Below are positions 17,603-26,516 of a stretch of DNA of 64,000 bases, one piece after another (position 1 is the first letter of the stretch; every line of letters starts with the position of its first letter). The stretch is taken from positions 62,001 to 126,000 of the forward strand of contig JALFWW010000009.1 of NCBI GenBank assembly GCA_022786605.1. The letters run 5' to 3'. The notes below the pieces were generated by a model. The model saw only the letters and a list, made by a program, of their open reading frames with translations. It had not been told where the DNA came from and made no database searches. This DNA comes from Clostridia bacterium. Its GTDB lineage: Bacteria > Bacillota > Clostridia > Lachnospirales > Anaerotignaceae. A program made the position numbers and the translations under genes.

Positions 17603-17777
17603 GGGGCATCTTCATAAGAAAACAAAGAAAGCTAAAATCCTTATCATGACAAAGGATTTTAGCTTTCTTATTTTATGAAAATTTTATTTGTTATGTTTTC
17701 TTATGAAGACAGCCGTCGCAATTCCTCTTAAGAAATCAAGGAAAAGAAAAATCAATGTTTTCTTAAGGGGAAGTTGC
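17603..17777 (+). repeat. Dispersed two-hairpin element, copy C
   Basis: About 175 bp. The outer arms CTTCATAAGAAAACA and TGTTTTCTTATGAAG are perfectly complementary. The inner hairpin reads GCTAAAATCC/GGATTTTAGC. Compared with GCCGAAATCC/GGATTTCGGC of copy D, two adjacent base pairs have changed on both arms. Hairpin 2 runs from GCAATTCCTCTTAAG to CTTAAGGGGAAGTTGC. The element ends 21 bp before the thiN stop. Confidence 0.87.
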
Positions 17778-17798
17778 TTTTCCATGCCCACTTTTTTG

Positions 17799-18437
17799 TT
17801 AATCTCTTGTCTGCATCACAAACAGATACCCTTTTCGAATTTTTACTTTCGCTTCGTTTCCTGTCATCACATTGCTGACAGCCACCAGCTTATCATCCAG
17901 TGCCAGATCATAGTCTATCAGTGGATATTCCAGACCTTCCAGTGTCACGCCTTCCACCAGCATACTCAAAGGAATGGTAGATACCAAATCCCCTGCTTGT
18001 CCATAGAGGGTGACTTCTTTGTCGATGAGTTCCACACGATTTTTCTCATTGACCAGAATCCCACGAACGCCTTTTTTCAGCAGATACAACAACAGATGGG
18101 CATTGGCAAGGGTATGGTCGAAACGATCACCGATACCGCCAATGAGCACCAGTTCCGTTGCTCCCAGTTCCAATGCCAGAAGCATGCCAAGCTGCATATC
18201 TGTTTCATTTTTATGGGTAGGAAACTGACGGATGGAAATACCCATATTCCGGTATTCCTTCAACACTTCCGGATGTACAGAATCAAAATCTCCCACGATG
18301 TAATCCGGTGTAATCCCAAGGGCTTTTGCATGGTGCATGCCGCCGTCACAGCAAATAATGCAATCTGCGTCCTGCAAATACTTCTCACAAAAACTGTAAT
18401 CCGTTATGGCTGCCCCTGCAAACAATACTGCTTTCAT
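17799..18437 (-). CDS. thiN: Thiamine pyrophosphokinase
   Basis: A 212-residue thiamine diphosphokinase. Recognisable pieces are CDGGMHHAKALGITPDYIVGDFDS (substrate and metal acids), PTHKNETDMQLGMLLAL (the KxxTD core) and LIGGIGDRFDHTLANAHLL. The C-terminal beta domain ends KVKIRKGYLFVMQ. It transfers pyrophosphate from ATP to thiamine to make thiamine diphosphate. It overlaps the rpe stop by 4 bp and closes the prkC-rsgA-rpe-thiN run seen across Firmicutes. Confidence 0.93.
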   Translation of the reverse strand: MKAVLFAGAAITDYSFCEKYLQDADCIICCDGGMHHAKALGITPDYIVGDFDSVHPEVLKEYRNMGISIRQFPTHKNETDMQLGMLLALELGATELVLIGGIGDRFDHTLANAHLLLYLLKKGVRGILVNEKNRVELIDKEVTLYGQAGDLVSTIPLSMLVEGVTLEGLEYPLIDYDLALDDKLVAVSNVMTGNEAKVKIRKGYLFVMQTRD

Positions 18438-19105
18438 TCTGCCTCATACTCCTTGAAAATTTCCATAAAGCCTTTTGCCGCGCCGGCAATATCTTCTTTG
18501 CCAAACACAGCGGAGCCTGCCACGATGACATTAGCGCCTGCATCCAGCACTTCTCTGACGTTGTCCAGTGTGATGCCGCCGTCTACCTGAATGTCATAGG
18601 AAAGACCCATTTCTTTTTTCCATGCTGCCAGCTGCGCGATCTTGGGCACCTGATCCGCCATGAATTTCTGACCGCCAAAGCCGGGTTCTACAGTCATAAC
18701 CAGTACCATATCCACATCTTTCAGGAAAGGTTTGATGGTTTCCACAGGTGTTTTGGGTTTGATGGTGATACCCACTTTGGCGCCGCTTTCTTTGATCTTC
18801 GCAATGCAGCCTGCAGGGTCTTTGGTGGCTTCCACATGGAAATTAATGATGTCTGCCCCAGCGTCACGGAACTGTTCCACATAACGCTCCGGATCTACAA
18901 TCATCAGATGGGCGTCAAAAACCATGTTGCTGGCTTTGCGAATCCCCTTGATCACGGGAATCCCAAAAGAAATATTGGGTACAAACACACCATCCATTAC
19001 ATCCAGATGGATATAAGGCACCCCTGCCTGTTCCACAATCGCCAGCTGTTCGCCTACCTTTGTGAAATCAATGGACAGCATAGAAGGGGACAAATAAATA
19101 GCCAT
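18434..19105 (-). CDS. rpe: Ribulose-phosphate 3-epimerase
   Basis: A 223-residue TIM-barrel epimerase of the pentose phosphate pathway. It shows LSPSMLSIDFTKVGEQL, HLDVMDGVFVPNISFGIPVI (metal His/Asp), DAHLMIVDPERY, VMTVEPGFGGQKF and QVDGGITLDNVREVLDAGANVIVAGSAVF. The ATG at 19105 has GGAG upstream and begins 1 base after the rsgA stop. A longer frame to 19186 overlaps rsgA and lacks support. It interconverts ribulose 5-phosphate and xylulose 5-phosphate. Confidence 0.96.
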   Translation of the reverse strand: MAIYLSPSMLSIDFTKVGEQLAIVEQAGVPYIHLDVMDGVFVPNISFGIPVIKGIRKASNMVFDAHLMIVDPERYVEQFRDAGADIINFHVEATKDPAGCIAKIKESGAKVGITIKPKTPVETIKPFLKDVDMVLVMTVEPGFGGQKFMADQVPKIAQLAAWKKEMGLSYDIQVDGGITLDNVREVLDAGANVIVAGSAVFGKEDIAGAAKGFMEIFKEYEAE

Positions 19106-19106
19106 T

Positions 19107-19982
19107 TCAGTTTCTCCTTTCGTTTTCCAGTTCCTCATAAAGCATTTTGTATCTTTCATATCTGCGGCTGTCAATGGCTTCGCCAATCTGTTCCTTTACA
19201 GCGCAGTCCGGCTCATTGATATGCACACAGCCGTTATAATAGCATTTGTGCAGAAAAGGCTGAAATTCCCGGAAATAATACTGCAGTTTATCTGACGGGA
19301 TATGGTTCAGGAACAGAGAGGTGAACCCGGGAGAATCCACGATATAACTCTGTTCTGTAATAGGAATCAGTTCCGCGTGACGGGTCGTATGACGACCACG
19401 CTGTATTTTCTCACTGATTTCCCCTGTATTCAGCTCCAAACCGGGGAAAGCGGCGTTGATAAGGCTGCTTTTGCCTACGCCGGAAGGACCTGCGAATACG
19501 GAAATCTTGTTTTCCAATGCTTTCCGCAGTTCCTCGATACCGATGCCCTTTTCCGCACTAGTGCAAATAACAGGATAGCCTGCCCCCCGGTAAAGGGCGG
19601 CAGCATCCTCATATTTGTTCTGTTTATCTCTGTCGATCTTATTGATGACAATGACAATATCCAGTTCCTGTTCTTCTGCCAGCAGCAAAAATCTGTCCAA
19701 CAAATCCAGATTCATATTGGGGCTTTTCGCCGCAAAGACAATGACCGCCTGATCGATATTAGCAACTCTGGGACGGATCAGCTCATTTCTTCTGGGCAGG
19801 ATCACATCCAGACTGCCTTTTTTGTTGGCTTCATCCAGCACAGAAATCTGTACGGAATCCCCAACGGTGGGGCGAATGCCTTCCTTACGGAAAATCCCTC
19901 TGGCACGGCATTCATATATGCCCTGCATGGTATCAATGTAATAGAATCCGCCGATTCCTTTCAAAATCACTCCATCCAACAT
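19107..19982 (-). CDS. rsgA: Ribosome small subunit-dependent GTPase RsgA
   Basis: A 291-residue circularly permuted GTPase that acts in 30S maturation. An OB-fold N-terminus is followed by G4 INKIDR, then G1 GPSGVGKSSLIN and G3 DSPGFTS (the permuted order). A C-terminal zinc knuckle has CYYNGCVHINEPDC. AAGGAG precedes the ATG. It lies between prkC (16 bp) and rpe (1 bp), the standard Firmicutes arrangement. Confidence 0.96.
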   Translation of the reverse strand: MLDGVILKGIGGFYYIDTMQGIYECRARGIFRKEGIRPTVGDSVQISVLDEANKKGSLDVILPRRNELIRPRVANIDQAVIVFAAKSPNMNLDLLDRFLLLAEEQELDIVIVINKIDRDKQNKYEDAAALYRGAGYPVICTSAEKGIGIEELRKALENKISVFAGPSGVGKSSLINAAFPGLELNTGEISEKIQRGRHTTRHAELIPITEQSYIVDSPGFTSLFLNHIPSDKLQYYFREFQPFLHKCYYNGCVHINEPDCAVKEQIGEAIDSRRYERYKMLYEELENERRN

Positions 19983-19998
19983 ATTTTACTCCTTATTC

Positions 19999-22419
19999 TC
20001 AGAAGGTTACGTTTTCGGACAATGTTGTCTGTCCATCCACTGTACCGGTGACGGTACCGCTGCCAGTGCCTGTTACGGCAATACTGAAGGGGAAGTCAGA
20101 CAGATTTCTGGGTTCATCCACAATTGTTGTGGTGCCGTTGGCATCGGTTTTCACCACTTTTACATGTACAACATCAGCTGCGCCTTCCGGTGCCGTAATC
20201 GTAAAGTACTGGGTGCTGGTACTGTTGGAATCTGCCGGCTCACCGCTGCCGCCTTCTCTAGGCGGTTCTTCTTCCTCCGGTTCTTCCTGTTTCGGCGCAC
20301 CCTTACTGATAACCAGATTTACAATGCTGCCGCTGGGCACTTTGGAATCTGGAGTCAAAGTCTGTGTGATGACTTTGCCTTCTGGCACGGTGCTGCTTTC
20401 CAGATAGGAAATATTGCCCACTTTCAGTCCAACGGCTTCCAGACTCTGTACCGCACTGTTTTCTGTATCGCCCTGTACATCAGGCACCACAACTTCGCCG
20501 CCCTCTTCCGGCTTGCAGACAGTCAGTGTAATATGCGTATGTGCATCAATCTTTGTACCTTCAACTGGATCTTGAGAAATAACATGACCGGGTTTTACAT
20601 CTTCACTTTCTTCATAAACGATATCCGGTGAAGTCCCAACCAGTTTGATGATAGCCTCTTTTGCGTCTTTTTCAGACTTATTGAGCACATCTGGCATTTC
20701 CTGTTCCTGCAGACCAATGCTGACTTTGACACCGATTTTCGTATTATTTGCCACCATGGTTTCGGGGTCCACATTCTGCCAGAAAATCTGACCAGCATCG
20801 TAATAACTGCTGTAGTCCTCCCCTTCTTTTACCAGTTTCAGACCAAGTTTTTCAGCTTCCCGTTCTGCTTCTTCATAAGTCATACCAATGAATGTAGGGG
20901 TTTCGATATTCTTTTCGCCGCTGCCGATGCCTTTGATGCCGCCCAGCACACGCAGACCAACGGTACTGATGATAACGATCAACACAATGGCTGTAACAAT
21001 AGCTGCCGCAATGACACGACGTTCCGCTTTGCGGTCCCGTTCATTGTCGTATTCCTCTTCTTTCCGTGGATTGCGGCGTTTCCGTTCGGGACGTCTGCTT
21101 TTCTTCACTTCTTCCACTGCCATATATTCGCCTTCGTAATGATCATCTTTAGAAATTTTCAGGCGTTTGCCATATTTTTCAAAACTTACCAGCGGTGTAT
21201 TCACATCACCTTCTACTTCCGGTTCTTCTGCCGCCGGAGCTTCTTCATTCTTCTTGAAACGAATCAGATCGATTTCGTTTTCATCAGCCTTACGGGTAGC
21301 TTCTTCCGCATTTTCCATGGCAGGAATGTTTTCCCGGAAATGAGAGCCGCTTTCTGCCCGTCTATGGACCAGAGGACTTTCCGCTGTGACCGCTTCATCC
21401 TCCATTTTGCGGATTCTTGCCCGTTCCGCTTCCGCTCTTTCCTGTGCTTCCCGCAGTTCCTTTGCCGCTTCTGCCCGTCTGCTCATACGGATGCCCGCAG
21501 CCGCTCCCGCAGCTGTGCCTGCCGCGCCTGCCACTGCTGCATGGCTTCTTTCTTTTGGTTCTGTCTGACGTTCCTGTTCCGCATGCATGGCAACTTCTGT
21601 TCTGGCCCGCATCAAATCCGCCAGCAGCAGATCAATACTTGCATAGCGCTCATCGGCTTTTTTCATGGTCGCCTTTTTGATGATGCCTTCCAAAGAAGGT
21701 GTACAGTTGGGATTATACTGACGGATATCCGGCAGTTCCTCATTGATATGTTTCAGGGCAATGGAAACGGAATTATTCCCCTGAAAAGGCAGTACACCTG
21801 TGATCATTTCAAACATGGTGATCCCCAGAGAGTAAATGTCACTCTTTTCATCCACATAGCCGCCTCTTGCCTGTTCTGGAGAAAAATAATGTACAGAGCC
21901 TGCCGCGTTGGCTGTGGTTGTCATGGTTGTAGCACGGGCAGCGCGGGCAATGCCGAAGTCTGTCACCTTTACCACGCCGTCTGTTCCCACCAGAATGTTC
22001 TGGGGCTTGATGTCCCTATGTACGATATGTGCTTTGTGTGCCTGAGAAAGGGCTGAGGCAATCTGAATGGCTACATTGATGGTGGAACGGGAATCGAACG
22101 GCGCTTTCTTCCGAATGGCTGTTTTCAGCGTGTCCCCATGAATATATTCCATCACGATATAGTTGATCTCCCCATCTTCGCCAACATCATACACACGGAC
22201 AATGTTCGGGTGAGAAAGTCTTGCGGCGGAACATGCTTCCGAACGGAAACGCTCGATAAATTCCTCATCTCCAATGAATTCTTCCCGCAATACCTTGATG
22301 GTCACATAACGATCCAGTTTTTTATCTTTACCGCGGTAAACCACCGCCATGCCTCCTGAACCGATTTTCTCTATGATTTCGTATCTGTCCCCAAGGACAG
22401 AACCCGGATTCAATAACAT
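19999..22419 (-). CDS. prkC: PASTA-domain serine/threonine protein kinase (PrkC/Stk1 type)
   Basis: An 806-residue membrane kinase. The Hanks kinase domain spans residues about 10-275 (GSGGMAVVYRG loop, K42 in TIKVL, HRDIKPQN at 134, DFG at 154, SPEQARG). A long Ala/Gly-rich then charged juxtamembrane linker (about 280-465) follows. The single membrane helix is at about 468-492. Outside are three PASTA repeats (about 505-570, 573-636, 643-707), a Pro/Glu-rich spacer and a short beta-rich C-terminal domain. PASTA domains sense muropeptides or lipid II. The partner phosphatase gene lies 13 bp upstream on the same strand. An AGGAGG site precedes the ATG. Confidence 0.95.
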   Translation of the reverse strand: MLLNPGSVLGDRYEIIEKIGSGGMAVVYRGKDKKLDRYVTIKVLREEFIGDEEFIERFRSEACSAARLSHPNIVRVYDVGEDGEINYIVMEYIHGDTLKTAIRKKAPFDSRSTINVAIQIASALSQAHKAHIVHRDIKPQNILVGTDGVVKVTDFGIARAARATTMTTTANAAGSVHYFSPEQARGGYVDEKSDIYSLGITMFEMITGVLPFQGNNSVSIALKHINEELPDIRQYNPNCTPSLEGIIKKATMKKADERYASIDLLLADLMRARTEVAMHAEQERQTEPKERSHAAVAGAAGTAAGAAAGIRMSRRAEAAKELREAQERAEAERARIRKMEDEAVTAESPLVHRRAESGSHFRENIPAMENAEEATRKADENEIDLIRFKKNEEAPAAEEPEVEGDVNTPLVSFEKYGKRLKISKDDHYEGEYMAVEEVKKSRRPERKRRNPRKEEEYDNERDRKAERRVIAAAIVTAIVLIVIISTVGLRVLGGIKGIGSGEKNIETPTFIGMTYEEAEREAEKLGLKLVKEGEDYSSYYDAGQIFWQNVDPETMVANNTKIGVKVSIGLQEQEMPDVLNKSEKDAKEAIIKLVGTSPDIVYEESEDVKPGHVISQDPVEGTKIDAHTHITLTVCKPEEGGEVVVPDVQGDTENSAVQSLEAVGLKVGNISYLESSTVPEGKVITQTLTPDSKVPSGSIVNLVISKGAPKQEEPEEEEPPREGGSGEPADSNSTSTQYFTITAPEGAADVVHVKVVKTDANGTTTIVDEPRNLSDFPFSIAVTGTGSGTVTGTVDGQTTLSENVTF

Positions 22420-22432
22420 CAGTCGTTACCTC

Positions 22433-23155
22433 CTAAATTTCTATCAAAATGAGGGATATATTGTCATAACCGCCTCGCAGATTTGCTGTTTCCACTAATT
22501 TTTCAGCTTTCCTTTTCACAGATTCTTTCTGCCGCAGCATCTGAGCCATCTCCTCATCAGAAAGCATGCCTGAAAGACCATCTGTGCAGAGCAGAAGCAA
22601 GTCGCCCTTCTCTGCCGGCACGATGGTCATATCCGTTTCTACTGTGTCTTTGATACCGACAGCCCTTGTGATGATATTGCGCTTGGGATGCACTGCCGCT
22701 TCTTCTTTGGTGATAGTGCCTGATTTTACCAGTTCCATCACATAAGAGTGGTCAGTGGTCAAAGGATTCAGTATCTCTTTCTGCATCAAATACGCCCTGC
22801 TGTCACCAACATGAGCTACATAGACCTTTCCGTTATCCACCACAGCCGCAACCATGGTGGTTCCCATTTCCGCAAATTCCAGTGCGGAATTGGACTGATC
22901 GAATACGGATTTGTTGGCTGCCTGAAAAGCGCCTGTGAGCAAATCCGGAATTTCCTGTATTTCCTTGTGTTCCGCCACATATTGCACAAAAGCTTCGATG
23001 GCGCCATTGCTTGCCACCTCACCGGCATTGCATCCCCCCATACCGTCTGCGACGATATACAAATGCTGCAGTGGTGCGTCTTCTTCCGCTAAATAATAAG
23101 CATCTTCATTATTTTTGCGGCATCTTCCGATGTCGCTGATCCCGACTGCCTTCAC
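22433..23155 (-). CDS. prpC: PP2C-family protein serine/threonine phosphatase (Stp/PrpC)
   Basis: A 240-residue PP2C phosphatase that opposes PrkC. Motifs are SDIGRCRKNNEDAYYL, LYIVADGMGGCNAGEVAS (metal Asp/Gly), EMGTTMVAAVVD, VAHVGDSRAYLM, LTTDHSYV, LLLCTDGLSGML and GGYDNISLILIEI. I place the start at GTG 23155: AGGAGGTGG lies about 8-10 bases upstream, whereas the ATG at 23239 would overlap rlmN and add 28 residues not typical of the family. It uses two Mn/Mg ions and acts in the cytoplasm. Confidence 0.93.
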   Translation of the reverse strand: MKAVGISDIGRCRKNNEDAYYLAEEDAPLQHLYIVADGMGGCNAGEVASNGAIEAFVQYVAEHKEIQEIPDLLTGAFQAANKSVFDQSNSALEFAEMGTTMVAAVVDNGKVYVAHVGDSRAYLMQKEILNPLTTDHSYVMELVKSGTITKEEAAVHPKRNIITRAVGIKDTVETDMTIVPAEKGDLLLLCTDGLSGMLSDEEMAQMLRQKESVKRKAEKLVETANLRGGYDNISLILIEI

Positions 23156-23202
23156 GTTTTTTCCACCTCCTAAGGCTTTTTCCCCGTCTAAAGCCGTCTG
23201 AT

Positions 23203-24237
23203 TTATTTCTGCATATATTTTCTTCTCAGCTGTCCACATGCCGCGTCAATATCGCTGCCCAGTCGTCTGCGGATGGTGGTTTCCACACCATTTTCCTGAA
23301 GCAGATGTGCAAAGCGCTGTACGCGGTCTGTAGAACTTTTGGTAAAGTTTCTTTCTTTCACCGGATTCATAGGAATCAGGTTCACATGACAAAGGGTATG
23401 GCGCAGTTTGTCCGCCAATTCTCTGGCACAAGCATCGCTGTCGTTGACCCCCTGTATCATGGCATATTCAAATGTGATTCGCCGTTTTGTGTGGTTGGCG
23501 TAATCCACACACGCGGCAAGGAGTTTTTCCATAGGATTTGCCTTTGCCACAGGCATGATCTCTCTGCGGATTTCATCGTTAGGCGCATGTAAGGAAACAG
23601 CCAGTGTAATCTGTAAGTTTTCCTCTGCCAGACGATACATTTTTTCAATGAGTCCGCAAGTAGAAAGGGTAATATGCCGCTGTCCCATATTCTGCCCTGC
23701 TGGATCATTCAGCAAATGAATGAATCGCAGCACATTGTCATAGTTATCCAGCGGTTCGCCGCTGCCCATGAGCACCACACCGGAAATCCGCTGTCCCAAA
23801 TCTTTCTGGATGGTATAGACCTGAGAAAGCATTTCCGCCGGAGTCAGACTTCTTTCTACGCCGTCCAATGTGGAAGCGCAGAATTTGCAGCCCATGCGGC
23901 ATCCTGCCTGTGTGGAAACACAAACGGTATTTCCATAATCATACTGCATCAAAACACTTTCGATGATGGAGCCATTTTCCAAGGCAAACAGGTATTTTCT
24001 GGTGCCATCTTCTTTGGAAAGGAGGCGTTCCACCATTTCCACGCCGCCGATTTTTGCTTCCTGTTCTAATCTTTCCCGCAGTTTCTGAGAAAGATTCGTC
24101 ATTTCGGCAAAAGTGTCCACCTGTTTTTGATGGAGCCAGTCAAAAATCTGTTTGGCACGGAATTTGGGTTCACCCAATTCCCCCATGAACAGCTGCAATT
24201 CTTCCAGCGTCATGGATTTCACATCTGTTTTTGCCAT
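23203..24237 (-). CDS. rlmN: Dual-specificity RNA methyltransferase RlmN
   Basis: A 344-residue radical SAM enzyme that methylates C2 of A2503 in 23S rRNA and A37 in some tRNAs. The 4Fe-4S motif is GCRMGCKFCAS. GSGEPLDNYDNVL, TLSTCGL and LAVSLHAPNDEIR are typical, and the resolving cysteine is in the C-terminal DAACGQLR. It starts 2 bp from the rsmB stop, within the translation-related operon. Confidence 0.97.
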   Translation of the reverse strand: MAKTDVKSMTLEELQLFMGELGEPKFRAKQIFDWLHQKQVDTFAEMTNLSQKLRERLEQEAKIGGVEMVERLLSKEDGTRKYLFALENGSIIESVLMQYDYGNTVCVSTQAGCRMGCKFCASTLDGVERSLTPAEMLSQVYTIQKDLGQRISGVVLMGSGEPLDNYDNVLRFIHLLNDPAGQNMGQRHITLSTCGLIEKMYRLAEENLQITLAVSLHAPNDEIRREIMPVAKANPMEKLLAACVDYANHTKRRITFEYAMIQGVNDSDACARELADKLRHTLCHVNLIPMNPVKERNFTKSSTDRVQRFAHLLQENGVETTIRRRLGSDIDAACGQLRRKYMQK

Positions 24238-24239
24238 AA

Positions 24240-25586
24240 TTACATTCCTTTCTTCCGCAGGCGGGCGATGAAAAACCCGTCTGTATGATGGGACTGAGGG
24301 AACAGGGTGATATAACCTTTTTCACCTTCCGCTGCCAGAGATTCCGGCAGATATTGTCCCAAATCTTCTAATCTATAGGATTCATGGTTCTGCAAAAACC
24401 ATTCCACATTTTTTTCATTTTCTTTGCGGCTCAAAGTACAGGTACTGTAAACCAGCACACCTCCGTCTTTGACGTATTTTGCCGCCTGTTCCAAGATCTG
24501 ACGCTGGATACCCACTAGTGCGTCGATTTCACTGCCGTCTTTTTTCAGACGGATGTCTGGTTTCTTCCGCAGAAGTCCTAAACCGGAACAAGGCACATCT
24601 GCCAGCACACGGTCATAAGCTCCGATAGCAGAAACGTCTTCCACAGAAGCATCTCTGACGGATGTTTTCACAATGGAAATGCCAAGGCGGTTGGCACCGT
24701 CAGCAATGAGTTCCGCTTTATGTTCATAAATATCTCCGGCATAGATTTCACCGCTGTTTTCCATGCGTTCCGCCATGGTGAATGTTTTTCCGCCGGGTGC
24801 CGCGCAAAGGTCTAAAATCTTTTCGCCTTTCTGGGGGTCTAATACTGCCACCGCTGTCTGGGAGCTTTCATCCTGCACATGGAACAGACCTTCCTGAAAT
24901 TCTGCCAGCCGTCCCAAATCCGCTGTTCTGCTCAAATGCAGTGCATCTTTCCACAGGCTGCCCTGCCGTACAGTGATGCCTTTTTCCTCCAACTGTTTTG
25001 CCAATGTTTCAGTATCTGTTTTTAGAGTATTCACCCGTACAGTCACATCAGGGGCTTCGTCATCCGCCTGACAGAGTGCTTCTGTCTTTTCATAGCCGTA
25101 ATATGCCACCCACATTTTCACCAGCCACAGGGGATGGGAATACACAACACTGAGATATTCCGCTGTTCCTTTTTCCGGCAGTTTGATTTCTGCTTTTCCT
25201 CTGCCGATGGCACGGAGAACGCCGTTGACAAAGCCGCTGAGGGATTTGTACCCTCTCGCTGTTGCCAGCTTCACCGCTTCATTGCATGCCGCGTTATCAG
25301 GTACATCCATAAAAAGCATCTGATACACTGCTGTCCGCAGCACTGCCAGCAGCCAAGGCTTGATTTTATTTAATTTTGTATTGGAAAACTGGTCAATGAC
25401 ATAATCCACATAATAAATATTCCGCAGTGTGCCATTGACGATTTCCGTCACAAAAGCCCTGTCCTGCTGGGACATGGCTCCATTTTGCCGCAGCAGACGC
25501 CGCAGCGCCGTATTATTATATGCGCCTTCCGCCAAAATCTGCACCATGGCTTCCGCCGCTACTTCTCTGGGATTGATTTGGATCAT
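24240..25586 (-). CDS. rsmB: 16S rRNA (cytosine-967 C5)-methyltransferase RsmB
   Basis: A 448-residue RsmB with an N-terminal NusB-like RNA-binding domain (residues about 1-140). A Rossmann methyltransferase domain follows: DLCAAPGGKTFTMAE for AdoMet, LADVPCSGLGLLRKKPD and VYSTCTLSRKENE, which contribute the two catalytic cysteines. Length and order are normal. It precedes rlmN by 2 bp. Confidence 0.96.
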   Translation of the reverse strand: MIQINPREVAAEAMVQILAEGAYNNTALRRLLRQNGAMSQQDRAFVTEIVNGTLRNIYYVDYVIDQFSNTKLNKIKPWLLAVLRTAVYQMLFMDVPDNAACNEAVKLATARGYKSLSGFVNGVLRAIGRGKAEIKLPEKGTAEYLSVVYSHPLWLVKMWVAYYGYEKTEALCQADDEAPDVTVRVNTLKTDTETLAKQLEEKGITVRQGSLWKDALHLSRTADLGRLAEFQEGLFHVQDESSQTAVAVLDPQKGEKILDLCAAPGGKTFTMAERMENSGEIYAGDIYEHKAELIADGANRLGISIVKTSVRDASVEDVSAIGAYDRVLADVPCSGLGLLRKKPDIRLKKDGSEIDALVGIQRQILEQAAKYVKDGGVLVYSTCTLSRKENEKNVEWFLQNHESYRLEDLGQYLPESLAAEGEKGYITLFPQSHHTDGFFIARLRKKGM

Positions 25587-25717
25587 TGGATTTCAAATTC
25601 CCTTCTGTCTTTTTTCCGTTGGTTTATCAACTTATTATTATACGGGATTTTTCGCCATTCATCAATATTTTTCACCATTTTTCACGGTTTGTCCCGAAAA
25701 AAACGTCCAAAATACAA

Positions 25718-25754
25718 AACGGATAAAACCCCGATGATCTGGATTTTATCCGTT
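25718..25754 (-). terminator. Terminator after the YugP-type gene
   Basis: AACGGATAAAA and TTTTATCCGTT form an 11-bp stem around CCCCGATGATCTGGA. It lies 15 bp past the stop of the zinc metallopeptidase gene and is followed by a T-rich tract on the minus strand. It separates that gene from rsmB. Confidence 0.65.
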
Positions 25755-25768
25755 GTTCTCATTTGTGA

Positions 25769-26473
25769 TTAGTCATCTCGTCTGTTGCCGAAGATGGCAA
25801 TCAAACGCAGCAATTCCACAATGGCCGCAAAGGCTGCTGCCACATAGGTCATGGCTGCCGCGGAAAGCACTTTTCTTGCGCCGCCCATTTCATCAGCGTC
25901 CAGGAAATACTGATCTTCCAACATGTTGAGCGCTCTGGAAGATGCGTTGAATTCCACAGGCAGTGTCACCACAGTAAACAATACCGCCAATGCGTAGAAC
26001 AATATCCCCAGCATAATCAGTGTATTGGAGGAAGCTCCTCCAAAGAGCAGACCGATGATAATCAAAGGCCATGCCAGCTTGGAGCCCAGATTGGACAGAG
26101 GCACCAATGTGCTGCGCAGCACCAGAAATACATATCCTGTGTCATGCTGGATGGCGTGCCCTGTTTCATGGGCAGCAATCCCCAATGCCGCTACACTTCT
26201 GCCGTCATAAACGCCGGAAGAAAGACGCAGTGTCTTTGTTCTGGGGTCATAGTGGTCTGTCAGGTGACCAGCCACACGCTCAATACGCACATCATGGATG
26301 CCTGCCTGCATGAGCATCTGTGCCGCTACCTGTTCCCCTGTAAGCCCACGTCTGTTGGGTACACGGGAATACTTGCTGTATGTGGATGATACCTTTGCCT
26401 GTGCCATACCGGCAAAAATCACGGCAAGGATCATCAACAAAAAGGACTTCATATCATATCCGTAAAAAAACAT
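25769..26473 (-). CDS. YugP-type membrane zinc metallopeptidase
   Basis: A 234-residue protein of the zinc-dependent peptidase family represented by B. subtilis YugP. An N-terminal membrane segment precedes AAHETGHAIQHDTGY (HExxH motif). After the motif come three to four membrane segments, and the C-terminus is ALNMLEDQYFLDADEMGGARKVLSAAAMTYVAAAFAAI in part. AGGAGG lies 11 bases before the ATG. It is inserted between fmt and rsmB, as in many Clostridia. Its substrate is unknown. Confidence 0.9.
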   Translation of the reverse strand: MFFYGYDMKSFLLMILAVIFAGMAQAKVSSTYSKYSRVPNRRGLTGEQVAAQMLMQAGIHDVRIERVAGHLTDHYDPRTKTLRLSSGVYDGRSVAALGIAAHETGHAIQHDTGYVFLVLRSTLVPLSNLGSKLAWPLIIIGLLFGGASSNTLIMLGILFYALAVLFTVVTLPVEFNASSRALNMLEDQYFLDADEMGGARKVLSAAAMTYVAAAFAAIVELLRLIAIFGNRRDD

Positions 26474-26516
26474 ATTTCGTGTTTCCTCCTTTTTCAGTCA
26501 TTGGATTTTCAAAATC

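Noticed and set aside
21139..22056. Long open frame on the plus strand opposite prkC (305 codons), and similar ones opposite rny, fabF and the gntP gene
   Set aside because: They are shadows of strongly coding genes on the other strand, with no ribosome sites and no recognisable domains.
22433..23239. PP2C phosphatase starting at ATG 23239
   Set aside because: This start overlaps rlmN and has no ribosome site. GTG 23155 has a perfect AGGAGG and gives the usual family N-terminus.
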